A stretch of 64,000 nt of DNA from Saxidomus purpurata (Eukaryota > Mollusca > Bivalvia > Venerida > Veneridae). The first letter of the stretch is position 1, and every line of letters begins with the position of its first letter. Of the stretch, positions 1-12,820 are shown piece after piece. The stretch lies in the NCBI GenBank assembly GCA_022818135.1, contig JAFMSR010000017.1:6682577-6746576 (forward strand), read 5' to 3'. The position numbers were made by a program, and so were the translations under genes. A model generated the notes under the pieces. It had not been told where the DNA came from. It was given only the letters and a program-made list of their open reading frames with translations, and searched no databases.

Positions 1-401
1 ACATTTCTGAACGATTGAAAGTAGAAAGACTTCATGTATCATGCTCAAGTCACGTGATTCAGTTGTATTTGTATTTGATCAGGACTGCAAGCAGTTAAAT
101 TTATAACAAATACTCGCGGATCGTTCGGTATTATAGTCAACTTTGTGATTATTTAGTCACCTTCGTTATTATTTGCGAAAACTATCTTAGTTTCTACATG
201 TAGTTATGTTAATTTTATGATAATATTGACCGAGTAGCTATGAGTCTTTTCTGAAAAGCAAGTTTTCTGTCTCTAAAGCTTGTTTTTTGGTGGTAAATTT
301 TGTTGATTAAAAACTAAGTTTATACAGTTAAATAAAGTCTTCAAACAGAAATACACAATAAAGTTTCGGATTTGAAACATAAATATAAGCAAAGTTAACA
401 A

Positions 402-704
402 ACCTGTAGACGAAAACGAAGCAGTAGTTGGAAGGACACTTTCTGACGGTCTGAAATTCATATGTATTATCTTTTCCGCAATTATGTCATCTCCGTTCTC
501 TACATCATATTTCCCTTTCAAAATATTGAACAGCATATCATCACAATAACCATTCTTATTTAACGCCAGTGCAGCAAATATACACACAATTATCTCCCTT
601 TTATACATTTTGCTGACTTGTGTATAAGTGTAAGACAATCCGGTTGCATCATATTTATATACTCGAAAATCATCCGGGTTCAAGTCAACTAAAACCGCGT
701 CATA
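402..704 (-). CDS. Possible internal coding exon, unidentified
   Basis: An open frame of about 100 codons on the minus strand runs from a possible acceptor (AG just above 704, after a weak pyrimidine stretch) to a GT donor at 401-400, where the exon ends in ...FSSTG. The frame has no in-frame Met until a central MYKRE, which suits an internal exon. The peptide is mixed hydrophilic with a short hydrophobic patch (IIVCIFAALAL) and an acidic segment (DVENGDDII). I do not recognise the family. No partner exon is identifiable inside the window, since the upstream part of the gene would lie at higher coordinates and the downstream part may lie off the left edge. It could equally be a chance open frame in AT-rich DNA. 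Confidence 0.28.
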
Positions 705-3700
705 CTTTTAAATAGCACACTGCGTATGAATGGAGAATCATTTTCGCGACATAAATGAAAAACAATTTTACTGACGCACATCCTAATTAAACTTATAGAC
801 CATGAAAAAAACAACACCAAAACACATTTGTCACTCCTGATTGTTGATATTTCGGAAAAAGACATTTATATATATATATAAGCATACAGTTTATCCCCAT
901 GGAATAACCTTGAGTGTTGTCCATATCTATAAGACATGAGAAGAGTGTGGAATTACTCCCTGTCAGCCTTTCAATAATTCCATGATATTGTAATTAACAC
1001 AAACATCGTAAAACATTAAAACAGAGTGGTTGGTAAGTAGTATTACTCATTCAGCGTTTAAGATGGATCGTCTCGTGCGACTATACATCAACAAAGACTG
1101 TAATAAACATGTTTAAAAATTCACACCGCATTTTGTTTATTCCTATATTTTCGCCCTTTAGATTTTATGTGTTCGAAATAATTTTTGTCCAATCGTAGAG
1201 CAGTTTTAGCTGTACTTCAACTTGGGTAAATCAACAATTATAGTCTGAGTCTCTTAACTAGGGAACAATTACAAAACAAACACCGCCTGACCAATTTATT
1301 TTTGTAAATGCATCATAATGATCACTGACCTATACATAATGCTTCCTTTAAACAATATTTTATCACTTCAATTGATTTACTAAAATAAACATTGCATAAT
1401 CAATAAATACAGAAGCTATATCCTGACAAAGTTTAATTAGTTTAAACATATTTTATTGCCAAACAATGTATATGTTCATAAGAAAGTACAAATGTACAAT
1501 TTCAAAAAGGGTTGGGCCACAAGTTCTACCAATTATAAATTGGCCCTCCCTAAACACAATGTATTTACACACAATTGGTGATATTTTAATTAACAGTTTA
1601 GCAAAAATATCATTTTAATATTTGAATCCGGTATATGGAAATAAATGAAGTCAATTTTAAAAGTGATGTAGGTAGTTGTTACCAAAAACAGAACGAATTT
1701 AAATCACATCTACATTCAGTTTAATTGAGATTGTAATTTGTTACAATGTAAACTGCTAATTTAAAATTGATTCAATTAAATTTTATAACTGTTTATTTCA
1801 ATTGAAATATATGTATTTTGTTTGAATTAACTTTGTGAGCCTATGCTGATTCACGTGATTATTGTTTGCCGAATCGTTAAGTGCATGAATGTGATTGTGT
1901 GCATGTTTAAGGAAGGGACTTCCCCTACATCTAGCCGATTATACATAGATAATGTGTCCAATGAACGTAAACTTATAAATAAATACAATTTTAAAGAACA
2001 TATATAACCATAGCTGTAACGAGACTTTTCAATTAGTAAATATTGTAAAGGTAGACTTTCATTAATAAACAAAAAAACGCAACTTTATATTTAATAAAAA
2101 TATGTACATGTATATTCTCCACTGTACAAATTCAGAGAATGTAAAATTGTGATATCCCTGTACATAGATATGTTATTATAATAGACTAAAGTCGTTTTCC
2201 GTTTTGTCATGTTGATATGTTTTGTATATAGATATGTATTTTGCTGATGCGGGACTCGTGCATGTTTGTAAAATAAACGTTGAAACTAAAAACATGCCCC
2301 ATTTACACACTCAGATAGAACTGCCACATAACATAAACATATGTGTTTCATTTGTTATGAAAAACATATGTATACAAGCATATGTTTTTCATATGTAAAA
2401 TGACAAATAGAAACCAGTTCCACATGAAAAACGTGGTAACTCATGGATAACACGTCTTATTCATATGATTAATTGTTCGTAAGTTAAATAAGAATCAATT
2501 AGCATGTGTTTTAATATGATAAAATAGGTCATACATTTGGCGCACTTGATCTTCAGCGGCACCAATGATTCATTTACATACTCATTACATGGTTTAGTTT
2601 GTCTTTGTGCATACATGTAGCTTAGCTAAGGAATTCGTGTACACAATGCCTCTAATTCTCCGTGGACAAGATGTTGAGCTTGCTCATTTCGCTTTTGCTT
2701 GTGCTGGTAGATGAATGTTTTACGGGACACGTTATATACCATATATGGGAAATAACGTCTTCAATATTTTTAGCAGAACTACTGATACAAGCCTTTCCAA
2801 ATTTAAGACTTGCATATACTTCACACATTTGCCATTAATCACACCACCTGCAGTTACATAGGTGTATTAATGGGAAATCAGGTGGTGTTATCTCATTTTT
2901 CACAGAAGTAGTTATGCCAACGATTGCCCAAAAAAGAGAAAGATTTTTGTTTGCTACGCGCGAGATTGGCAGAGAAAACGTTCCATGCCAGTTGTGCTTT
3001 CTTATTGGACTGTTTAGTTACCTTGAACGTCAGTCTGAGTATCTGGTGTAAGAAATTTATTACGGGCGCTATTTTGTAAATATTCATGTGCGTACGCGTT
3101 ATACATTTAGTTAAAGACTCGACGAAATGGATATTGGTTTATATACATATTTGTTTGTTGGTGAAATATGGAAAGGGACACAAGGTAAGCAATTGCACGT
3201 GCTTCAGACACTTTGTTTTAAGCATTGCATTAGTTGGTCTTAATATGTACACATAATTTAATATAATCGAGTAAATATTGAACTCAATGTTGGCTTCGTG
3301 TTGATAATTATGCAACCGTACATATGATTATCTCATTCATTTACAGAAAGGACAACCAGCACAGAGTAGCACAAGTTCAATCATAAAATTAAAACCCGTG
3401 AAGTTCAATGTATCTTTTAACAAAAGAAGTATAAGAGAGTTTAATTAATTCCTTTCTTAGTAAAAGGGCTCAGGTTTTGAAATAGTGTGGATGTGTTGAT
3501 TTATGCCTGTAGATGCAGGAAACATCATTAAGAAGACTTTTTGTATCAGCTAAAAAAGGTACTTAATTCGACGCTCTGTGTGTTCGATCATTTACACGGC
3601 TGAGTCGGTTGTGTAGTCGAACTACTCCATGTCGTCTGCTAAAACAGTTTTACACCCTGCTAAGACAACTGAGATCATTTTGAAGCATTAGAAGCCGGTT

Positions 3701-4779
3701 GTCGGAAATGATATTTTAATACACCAAATAACGTCTAAATAAATTATAATATGATAATGTTTCCGTTTTGTTTGAGCCTTAAACGATTATGAATTAGTTT
3801 AGGCAAGTGTTGCAATGGCAATTAAATCTTCTCTCGTTCACTAATTACGATGTGGTGGTTAACTGCATTGTTATCATTTGCAGGTTAGTTTAAACAATAT
3901 TTTTTTCTCGAAAATACATTGTATACAAATGTATTTAGTATTTACATACATTGTAGAATGGTGTAACAATATGACTGGAATCTGAAAACAAGCTTTCAAA
4001 GAAATTTATATTTATTCATTTTCCGGGTTGATCACTATTTGACGGCAGTAATGTATACTATTCGGCATTGTGTAAGAGAAAAGATTTTCAAATTTCGCAT
4101 AATAAAATCGTTAAATAAACTTAGTAAATAAACTTAGTGAAGAGATCCTATATGCAATAATGCTACATTTGAACTGGTGCTGGGTTTTACCAGTGCTCGC
4201 CCGTGAACTCGTCACCCCAAAGCATTTGGAGGCAAGTATAAATCTATGTACTTTTGAAAAGACATCGGCATTTTGATTGTTTGTTAAGTGTTCATTTCCG
4301 CAAAGAAGGTCTCGAGTTGTAAGTGGACATTTTAATTTTGCAGGTACAGTTGTCTTTCTAAGGTAAAGTTTCGACATGCCATCAAGTAATTGGTTTTTGA
4401 TTCGACTTCTCCACACGAACAAAACTGATTATTTATTATATCTTTTCTGAATAGATCATGTTTAAAGCAAAAATTCAAATGTATCTTAAAAAGCACAGAA
4501 ATATGTCATGTTTAATGAAAAATGAAAGTTGGTATGTAGAAATTCTATTTATTTTTCTATGCATTGTGAAGAAAGCTAAAAAGACCTTGGTGGTCATTTT
4601 GTCGATTCACTGAGATTTCAACATAATACACATACTTTTCTTCGTGTTCCAAACACTTTCTGTACATTTTAACCTGCCAATCTTCATTATTTAGTGTCTT
4701 GCATAAGGTGATGTACTTGCTATTGAAATAACTGTCACTTGATTTTCGCTTAGTAGTGGCCCTTTAAGTGAACTGTATT
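705..4779. other. AT-rich stretch without a supported gene
   Basis: I see no coding exon I can defend here; the open frames are short and of low complexity. There is a fragment of the dispersed 'CATCTAGC.GATTAT' repeat near 1908-1965, a small hairpin at 2357-2392, and a loose inverted pair around 'CACCACCTG' and 'CAGGTGGTG' near 2840-2890. The last 100-200 bp may include 3' untranslated sequence of the retrotransposon fragment that follows. Confidence 0.5.
2357..2392. repeat. Short perfect hairpin
   Basis: Arms ATGAAAAACATATG (2357-2370) and CATATGTTTTTCAT (2379-2392) are exact reverse complements around an 8-base loop. It is AT-rich and has no obvious gene partner, so it may be chance or a remnant of a small inverted-repeat element. 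Confidence 0.5.
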
Positions 4780-5662
4780 ATAGTCTGAGCCGGGTCTGCT
4801 ACCAATATGATAATATAATGAAGGCTGAGAACGATTATAATTCAAGCTTGTTTTGAAGTTGTTTCATGTGGTACTACATTTAACATCATCTGGTAAGTTA
4901 TTCCAATGTCTTATTACAAATGAGAGTGAGGAAACCATATATAATTCTGTCCTGCAATGAAATAGGGGAATTATGTTGCTATTTCTAAGGTTGTATCTAT
5001 TTAATGGCTCTTTAGGAATTAAGTTTGAAAGATAATTAGGTGTTAGATTATTTTCATTTTGTAAAATACTGTAAGTTTATGTTTATTTCGTCTAGTTAAT
5101 AAGGTTTCTCATTTCACATCCTTTATTAGTTCGTTATACTACATAGTTTGGTTGCTCCGGTTACGATGCGCGCGGCTTCGGTTTGGACTGATTCGAGTTC
5201 ATTTATTTGGTCTTGTTTGTAGTTACTCCAGACAACGTCACAGTATTCTAGGATAGGATGGATAAAGGAAAGATATAGTTTTTCATATAGTTGTGCGATT
5301 TCCACTTTCCATCGGCAGCCAGGAATAGTTCTAAATGTTTGTGTTCATTGACATTTTTTATTATAACATTATTCATGCTTAAATCAGGATGGTTTGGTTT
5401 GTGTAGTTTTTCTTGAGATAACCATTGTTTCTGTTTTGTTTAGATTAAAGTCTATTTAAGTCTATTTGTTACCCAGTTGTATATACTAGTGAGATCTTTA
5501 TTAAGTTTGGTTGATAGTCCATTGGGGGTGTCAACTACTAGATAAAGTAAGATGTCTTCAGCGAATAATTTGATATTGGAATTAACTTTGGTAACAATGT
5601 CATTTATGTAGATAATGAATAGAACGGTCAAAGACTCGAACCTTGAGGCACTCCAGCATATG
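4780..5662 (-). pseudogene. Non-LTR retrotransposon reverse transcriptase fragment (Jockey/CR1-like)
   Basis: Read on the minus strand from 5662, the broken frames spell the second half of a LINE reverse transcriptase: GVPQGS, then an INDIV stretch, then IKLFAEDILLYL, where the family normally has the catalytic A-D-D, so one catalytic Asp has become Glu. This is followed by NKTETMVIS, an HKHL segment, a W-rich thumb region and the C-terminal RHWNNLPDDVK motif typical of these proteins. Several stop codons and frameshifts interrupt it, and the N-terminal endonuclease and first RT blocks are missing. This is an old 5'-truncated dead copy. The clade assignment (Jockey- or CR1-like) comes from motif style only. 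Confidence 0.8.
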
Positions 5663-6320
5663 AAGGTTTGTATTTCTTTTCATAAACGATTTCCTTTGGC
5701 TCTTATCATCATACCATTACATTATATTTTTTGTACCAACGCACTACATGTAAATGCGTTTGCATAATTTGATATCTGTATTGATAAAAACAACAATCGC
5801 TATTTTTGAATTGTTCAATACAAATGGCATTTATTTCCTACAGCAAGTAGTATTGACGCAGCAGCTAAATGTTTGGTTAAATTGTGTGATATTTTGTAAA
5901 AGGGTTATGTTGAAATAATAAAAGTTACAAACAATGTATGCCAATGACTTAATAAAGTGTATCTGATCTACATATTTTGTCAGTTACATGTACATACGTT
6001 TCTTTCGGGCCTGGAAAGCACGTTAGACTGCAGAAAAGCGATCGAACTGCACGTGCACATACGCTGTTGGTGTCAGCAGATCGAAGTGTTTCAGAGGAAT
6101 TTGGCGTGTCATGTACTCTACTTTGAAAATGACGAAACTTGACAGTATGGAATTTGTCAAGTGTAAATTGAACGTGTTATATGTACTTGACGGCCGGTTT
6201 AAAGAGGCACTACTATAATTTAATTTTATTTTCCCATTTCTTAGAAACATATCAACAATGTAAGAAACAATTGTTCAATGAAAAATTTGACAAATGAGAG
6301 CATTAATTAGTTGACTGGAA
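5663..6320. other. No gene seen
   Basis: AT-rich sequence with short unconvincing open frames on both strands (5957-6142 plus and 6023-6250 minus overlap each other antisense). Nothing resembles a known domain. Confidence 0.45.
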
Positions 6321-6545
6321 TCAGTTTCGTGTCGGTATGTATGGCGCAGATAGGACACCATACTTTTGAGTTTTGAGTTCTGTTACAACCTTGAAATTCG
6401 TTTTGATGATGGGTACCTCTTTAACATGGAGATTTTTGAGACCTTCTTGCAATCTATAAAAAAAATTAATTGTCTCTCCACCGATGCTTACATTTAATAG
6501 TGATGACGGTTTCTTTTGGTTCAGGCTATATAGTTTAGTTGAAAC
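6321..6545 (-). CDS. Possible terminal exon, unidentified
   Basis: A minus-strand frame of 74 codons begins just after an AG at 6547-6546 (context GGCTCAG|GTTTC) and ends at a TGA. The product is hydrophilic and protein-like, with a GGETINFFYRLQEG segment and a basic middle, and has no low-complexity bias. I do not recognise it and found no upstream exon. It lies directly beside a dispersed repeat, so it may be decayed mobile-element coding sequence or chance. Confidence 0.2.
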   Translation of the reverse strand, partial: VSTKLYSLNQKKPSSLLNVSIGGETINFFYRLQEGLKNLHVKEVPIIKTNFKVVTELKTQKYGVLSAPYIPTRN

Positions 6546-6639
6546 CTGAGCCAAACATGGATGTCAAAGGCAAAGGTATTTCTTTAATAAATGCTTTTCT
6601 TATAGATAATAGTCCGTCGTCTATTGACTTACACTAGAA

Positions 6640-6995
6640 TTTCTCTACAACCGCTGGGCCAATGTAAATGAAACTATATCGGGATGTTGGCGTAAAATTA
6701 ACGGGTGGATGCGATAAATTACAGAATGCCTCTAAATTGATTAATGATAAGTGGTGAAATGAGGCATTTTTCGCGATAGGTTCTTCTTTGAAATTGTATT
6801 TTTTATCATTTTACGTTCATTGAATGCATAATCTATGTTTCGGGAATATATTCTGCTAGATGTAGGAAGTGCCTCTTTAATTGTACAACAACAACTCTTC
6901 ATATATTATTGAATGGATTACGGTACTGCAGTATATTGTAAACCGCTGATTTTATCGATTATGACTGGAATACATAGCTATTACTCTTACTTTTA
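6640..6995 (-). repeat. Dispersed 'CATCTAGCAGATTAT' repeat, copy 1
   Basis: This stretch contains, in minus orientation, the series 'CATCTAGCAGAATATATTC', 'GAACGTAAAATGATAA', 'AATGCCTCATTT' and 'GATTTTATCGAT' that recurs at 41145-41440, 44726-44830, 49960-50310, the end of the window, and as shorter pieces near 1908, 23735 and 44930. The copies are diverged and variously truncated. No coding capacity is visible. It is probably a non-autonomous element, but the ends are not sharp enough to assign a class. Confidence 0.65.
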
Positions 6996-7364
6996 TTCAA
7001 ACTGAGCGGTGCTTAATTCAGAACGAGTGTTTGGTAGCAACAGTTACTTATCGACATTTATGAAACAAACAAAAAGGAAATGTTTCGTGTACGTTACACA
7101 CTTAAATATGTTAAAACGATGAAACTCTACTTCATACTCAAAGAGTTGATGTTGTATGCAGTAGAACTGGATTGTGGTGTGTATATTTGTATTTTTGCAG
7201 ATGCTATACAGTATCTTATTGTTAGTCATTACTTTTCAATATGATAAGCCATTTGTCTGTGGAAAATGTTTTTTTTTTTAATTGTCCAGGTATCAACATC
7301 ACAGATCGTCAGTTTAATTGGTTGTTAATATGTATATCCGTATATCATGCATCAAACAATCGAA

Positions 7365-7759
7365 TTATAGGAAACTTGAGATACTCTGAGAATTCATCAA
7401 TCCACTTTGGTTCATCCATTTTGTAGCTCTCTGATAAACAATTTCATCCAATCCTTGACTATTAGTGATCTCACCCCCTTTTAAGCCCTGGTTACGGGCA
7501 ATATCTATTAGAAAAGGCATATATCCCATCATCTGATAAAAGGTTCGTGGGTTTCCTTGTTGTCGTCTTGAATAGTTTATAATAGCCGTGTCAGGCTTTG
7601 CGTGAGGACCTACAATTGTTTTCACAGCATCATTCAACACAGCGTATTGCTCGGCAGACAGTTCTTTCATCCCGGGTCCTAGGCCCTTACCTTGTCCGTC
7701 ATTCCCCTTTCCACTACCAGCTAAAAGTACATCTCTGTCTTCCCCAATCTGTCCACGAC
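7365..7759 (-). CDS. Gene A, terminal exon of secreted helical-domain protein
   Basis: The exon opens after an AG at 7761-7760 and ends at a TAA. It encodes a Gly-rich linker (GSGKGNDGQGKGLGPG) followed by a 101-residue hydrophilic, probably helical domain with no cysteine, which starts MKELSAEQYAV and contains RRQQGNPRTFYQMMGYMPF. The phase (two bases before the first full codon) fits the first exon at 14707-14758 exactly and would create Cys at the junction, giving a predicted precursor of 148 residues with a signal peptide. The intron would be 6.9 kb, mostly a transposon insertion. Against copy B the 101-residue part differs at two positions; the segment before the linker differs far more. 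I do not recognise the family and infer only that the product is secreted. The 3' sequence keeps ATTAAA after the stop. Confidence 0.7.
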
Positions 7760-8050
7760 CTAGATTATGAGAATGATCAAATCATTAGCAAGATAACATG
7801 TAACATTTTTAAGTGAATTTGCAAAAATAAATCTCTTTAAACATACGATGTACAGTAGTCGGAACGTAACAGTTGTCACACGGAGTGCACGATACACGCA
7901 CGATGTACGCACGATACACGCACGTTAGACGCACGTTGCACGTTCGGTAAATACACGATGAGCGATTCAGAACGATACACGATATACACAGTGTACGAAG
8001 CGCACGCTACACGCTACACGCTAAACGGATTACACGTTATACGATCACTT

Positions 8051-9507
8051 TGGGATTTCACAATTTATCTAAATTTAGACCTTTTAATCAGACCGAAAGA
8101 ATCAGATCAATTAGCTTCGTACCTTAACAATAAAAAATGACATCGATAAGTGTCAAAGATCCACAGTTTTCATATCACAGTATGTGTCAAATTTGAACAC
8201 CTGTCGGAGTGACTTTTGCAGGAAATTGATCCCAATGTGCGAGAAAATGGGCGTAATTAAAGTTAATTGCCATCAACACTTTTCGTTAAATAAATTCTAC
8301 ATTAAAGACACTTTTAGGACCGTGGCATATTAATGTTCAAATATAATAATCTTATACTGGATATGTTGATGGATGTCAAGTGGGTGGGGTAAATTGACAT
8401 TGAAGAAACTGAAGGCTTGAAATGGCGTTTTCGAATAAATCAAGCATTTGGAACGGGGGTTTTAATGTTATTTTGTAATATTTATAGTTGTGATGATTAT
8501 ACGGCCCCTTAATTTGACAAATGTTTTAACAGAAAAAAGTTTTGAACAATATTTAGGTTTTTTCCGGTAGCCCGAAAGTGAAAATTGTCCCTCTAGAAAT
8601 CTAGGATTATTCTAAGAGAAGGGAAGATAATTAAAGCGAAATGCGGTATTTATGTACTGAGGACTATGGTGATTAATTTATATAAAGTTTTATATCATGC
8701 TACTTTATATTTTGTTTAAGTGGGCCTATTCTATAGGTTGGGTATATAAAAACACATATGAAAAATGAACCTCTTGGAAACAGTGATATTTTCTAGAGTG
8801 AAGAAGGTTATTAAAGTTCATTTTTATTTCAATGTAGTTTAATTCTTGGCACGCAGTTCCACATACTTTATGTCACTGCTACCATTCTTTTTTATTCAGA
8901 ACCCCTGTCGAGGTGGCTGGGGTAATACTTTATGGGGGTAGTAATTTTAAAGTTAAATTAAACAGACTGTTATGTATTATAACTTTTCTCACCCATTTTA
9001 GCATAACATTTGTAAAACTTTCTAGGATATGAACCAAAAACAGGTTAAAAATTATTTTCAAAATTATTTTGGACCCTCTGTAGAATAATACAATGGTCCA
9101 ATTGCATGACATAGGTGAACAGCAGATTCAATTAGAACCCTGGAGAAGACACATCTCACAGCCTAGATTATACAGTCTCAAGATGCCATATGCGGTATTA
9201 ACACATACATGTATGTATGTGCATGTAACATATAATCTTATATGGAATTATATGTTTATTTGACACACTGATGATGAAGAAGATACAATTAACAATTCAA
9301 TGGATGGTTAATTACTGGGCAGAAAAGTGATGTACATTCCATATTTAATTTATCTGATGGCATTTTTTACATAAGTAGTTTCATCAGTATAAAGGCTATG
9401 AGACTATAGCATTTAGATGTACACATATTTCCAAGATTGATTTTGTTTGCATATCCTATGTTCATAACTCTGCTGATATTATGAGGTGGTAATACATGTA
9501 CATATAC
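8051..9507. other. Interior of the TA-flanked insertion, no gene seen
   Basis: Anonymous AT-rich sequence. The open frames at 7958-8140 and 8930-9112 are short and repeat-derived or random-looking. I see no transposase motif. Confidence 0.5.
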
Positions 9508-9776
9508 CGTCTCCCTTGGTCTAGTGGTTTAGGCATTCACCTTTGGAGCGGGAGGTCAAAGGTTCCCACCAGGGGTCCGTTCTGATATAGCCAGTTGTTG
9601 AGCTGTCGGCTAGTTAAATAATGGTAATTGTATGCCTACCTGCCTGGTACCTGGCAATAAAAGGATAGGATTTGGGAGGCACATGTGCTCAAAAAGAAGG
9701 TGTCTCATAAGTCAGAAATGGCTGGCCCTTTAAATAGGGGTGACACTTTAATAAAAAAGCACTTTACCTTTTACTT
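9508..9776 (+). mobile_element. tRNA-derived SINE candidate
   Basis: The head (9508-9580) resembles a tRNA gene: TGGTCTAGTGGTTTAGG matches the form of a pol III A box, and a weaker B-box-like GGTTCCCACC follows about 50 bases later. The body runs on through CTGCCTGGTACCTGGCAAT and an ACACTTTAATAAAAAAGC tail. The head does not fold as a clean functional tRNA. Family name unknown. Confidence 0.55.
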
Positions 9777-12700
9777 TTATACTATACATGTAGTAGATCA
9801 TTTGGAAAAATTGTTCCTGGAATACACATGTAGCATTAGCAAATAAATTGATGGAAGACTTACAACAATAAGAAAGAGCTCAGCAACACTCTATATTTAT
9901 AAAGGGGGTGTAACCTCACATGTTTCAAAAACCTCAATAACTATGAGGCTGCAGAATAGAGCTCAGCAATGATGGTACTCATGTTTTGTTAGATATTTTG
10001 GAATTTAGATATGAAGAAAGGTCTAAAAAGATCTATATATTTGTCCAAATTAATGTTAGCTAGGCATTTAAGGAAACTATCAGAGATGAGGAACAAATTT
10101 AATAAACTGGACAGAGTTCAAGCACCGCCTCTGCCACAGTAACAGGTAAAAAGGCCCTTTGAAGGATTTCTAAAATGGATTCAATTTACGAATATAACCA
10201 GAGGAGATCTGTCAGAAGTACTATATGACTACATAACTATACAACCGGTCTACTGAGACCAGAGTAAATTGTAACTTAGTAATAGATCTGATGTTCATAT
10301 TATTTTCTTTATTAAGCTATTAAGATTACAAACTACACACAATATAGAGGTGTTCAAAATAAAACTACTGAAAAATAGGTGTTAGCCGGTATCACATGCT
10401 TTACGGGAAGTCTACACAAGCACAATTTTGCCATCTTAGCCTTTGAAATCTTTTTTTTTAAATTTTTTATTCATGCATTTTATACAAAATGATTATGGTG
10501 ATTTTCTAGTGATATCATACTAGTGTATACTTAAATATCTAAGCTCTTTGCAGAACTTACTATTCAAATGTTATTTATGAAAGTTAAACATTTTACTTAA
10601 ACATGGGGTTTCAGGTAGGATCTTCAGTAAAAGAACTACTTGTAATACTAAAATACAACTCTTAATCAATTGTGAGTGTTCTCACAGGATGGATATATAT
10701 TACAAATCTAATAAAACTTATTTCAAGGTATACAACTTAAATAAAATCATTTTTTCTATGTGCCCCATTCTGAAGTAAGTCTGTTATAGCTAAACTGCTA
10801 AGAAAGATGCAGGTGATCCGATTAAGCATCTGTATGGCCAGTGGCCAGTCCAAACTGGCAAGGATATACTTAATGATCATGATATGGTTGATGTTTCATT
10901 CAACTGGAGGTAGTAGGAGTAGGTTTGTAAGCAGAAACCGGCTTACATTTATCCTGAACCCAAACCCCTACCCCTCTGTCCCCCACAGATTACAGATAAT
11001 AGCCAGTGATATTTGTTTAATTATACATTGTAATTATTATATGGTGCCATACAGACAGTGCAAACTACCATACAGTATTAAATTATATATAAGACATAAA
11101 TTAAAGTTTATATTAGTATTTTATAACTGAAACAGGCATGTAACAGGTACAGTGGTTGGGAAACCCCTACTGACCTGTCACCTGTCACGCCCTGCTAATT
11201 TCTGTTATGTGCAGACTATGATTTGCTAAATTATAACAAGATTGAATTTTATGTTCTTGGGTTGCCAATATAAATCAACACACACTAACCAGTAAAAAAG
11301 CTTATTTACTAGTACAATTAAAATACTAAGTACTTGTTAAAAATAAAAAATTGCATTTATACAAGAACTGTTTAGGATTTTGACTAGTGACCTACAGAAA
11401 GGGGTTTGATAGCAACTAGAGTAAATTAGGTTACTGAATTTTATCAGTCATTTGACAGTATACTATGTTATTTTCCAAGAACCTCTATACACATTTACTT
11501 AGGGCTTTTCTTGGACTGAGAATAATCATTAATAGTGAAACCATGCAAGTCCAAGCTTATCCATTTCTGGCTTAAGTGGTGAAAGCTATGCAGTCAAACA
11601 GCCAGTGAGGGGTGTTACATTCTACAATGCACTGGGTGCAAACCTGGTCAACCAAAAGTATGTACCAACCCGAGCTGGTTGGTAGTAAGTTTGCGCCCAG
11701 CCTAAGACGTGTGATTGATTTGTCCATTTTGTAATTTGTCGAGTATCCCATAGGACGGCCAGGACGCACTGTTTTGTGGCAAAATGTGTATTTTTTAGTT
11801 TCAATTCTCTACACCATCCATCCAGGATAGTGGTTTGAATCCTGGCATATATTTCTGTGGGTGAGTATGGAATGTCCTGGATGATGGCCCCTAAACCTGG
11901 CCCCTTTTGTCTACATCATCTGTTCTCATTACCCGATATTACTATAAATCTACATGAGCTGGGCACTATGACACGGTAACTGGTAAGCCTGTTTTTAGGC
12001 ATTGATAAAATTTATGAATAATAATAATGTTTTCAATAACTCTGGTCTAGAATGACTGTTGTTTTTATTTCATTGAGACCAGAGATGATAGTGAATCTGA
12101 AAATATATACAATATAGCAAGTCTTTTAGGTTGATGATGTAAAAGCCAGCTCAATGCAGTGTCTATTGTTATCATTTTTGTTGTATAAATGCAGGAACTG
12201 GTTATAGAGTATTCCTTATAAATGGAACAATAATTTGCCAATTTGCCTATGATTGCAATTAACAGACCTGTTTAGATGGATTACAACAGCTGGAGCTACT
12301 ATTTTTAGACCCATCTGTGTATATATGTAGATGTCCAGAGTATAAAATAACTGATATTCATTTGAGTTTTTAACTTTGCGAGATGCGGTATGTCAGATTT
12401 GTTCATTTTGTTTTCATGGGGCACTTGTAGGAGGATCTTACAAAATAGCCGTGCTTTATGATCTCACTGACCAAATTCTTGACTTCGCTCAGTATTTGAG
12501 AATCTATTCCTGGCGCCTCAGTCTAAGGGGCAGAGCCCCAACCTCAAGTTCAAACAGGTAGGCTGGAGTAGAGGACAATGCACTTAAGTCCAACCGGAGA
12601 CCTTTAATTTGGACAATATGGACCCTGTTTTGAATGACATCGAGGCTTTTGATGACACTCAAACCAAGGTCTTTCAATAGTAATTTGAAAGACCTTGCTC

Positions 12701-12820
12701 AAACTAATTAATCAGTCAAAGACACTACCTAATTGCCTTTCTCTTTATGTCAGCTAAATGGATATATTATTCCAATCAGGCAGTATAATTCATAGTTTTA
12801 ATTCAATATCAGGAATTTAA
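9777..12820. other. Interior of the TA-flanked insertion, no gene seen
   Basis: I find no coding exon that I can defend. The frames at 10807-11130 (plus) and 11572-11804 (minus) lack domain character and flanking splice logic. A B-box-like GGTTTGAATCCTGG at about 11831 could mark another degenerate SINE. Confidence 0.45.

Noticed and set aside
7598..7816. Plus-strand frame antisense to the gene A terminal exon (also 17127-17345 minus, 24835 plus)
   Set aside because: Shadow of the conserved exon; it is conserved only because the sense strand is.
9508..9580. Functional tRNA gene
   Set aside because: The A box is good but the B box and acceptor stem are poor, and a repeat body follows; the same reasoning applies at 25747 and 31653.
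10807..11130. 107-codon plus-strand frame
   Set aside because: Lies inside the 6.2-kb insertion, has no recognisable motif, and its length is not exceptional for AT-rich random sequence of this size.
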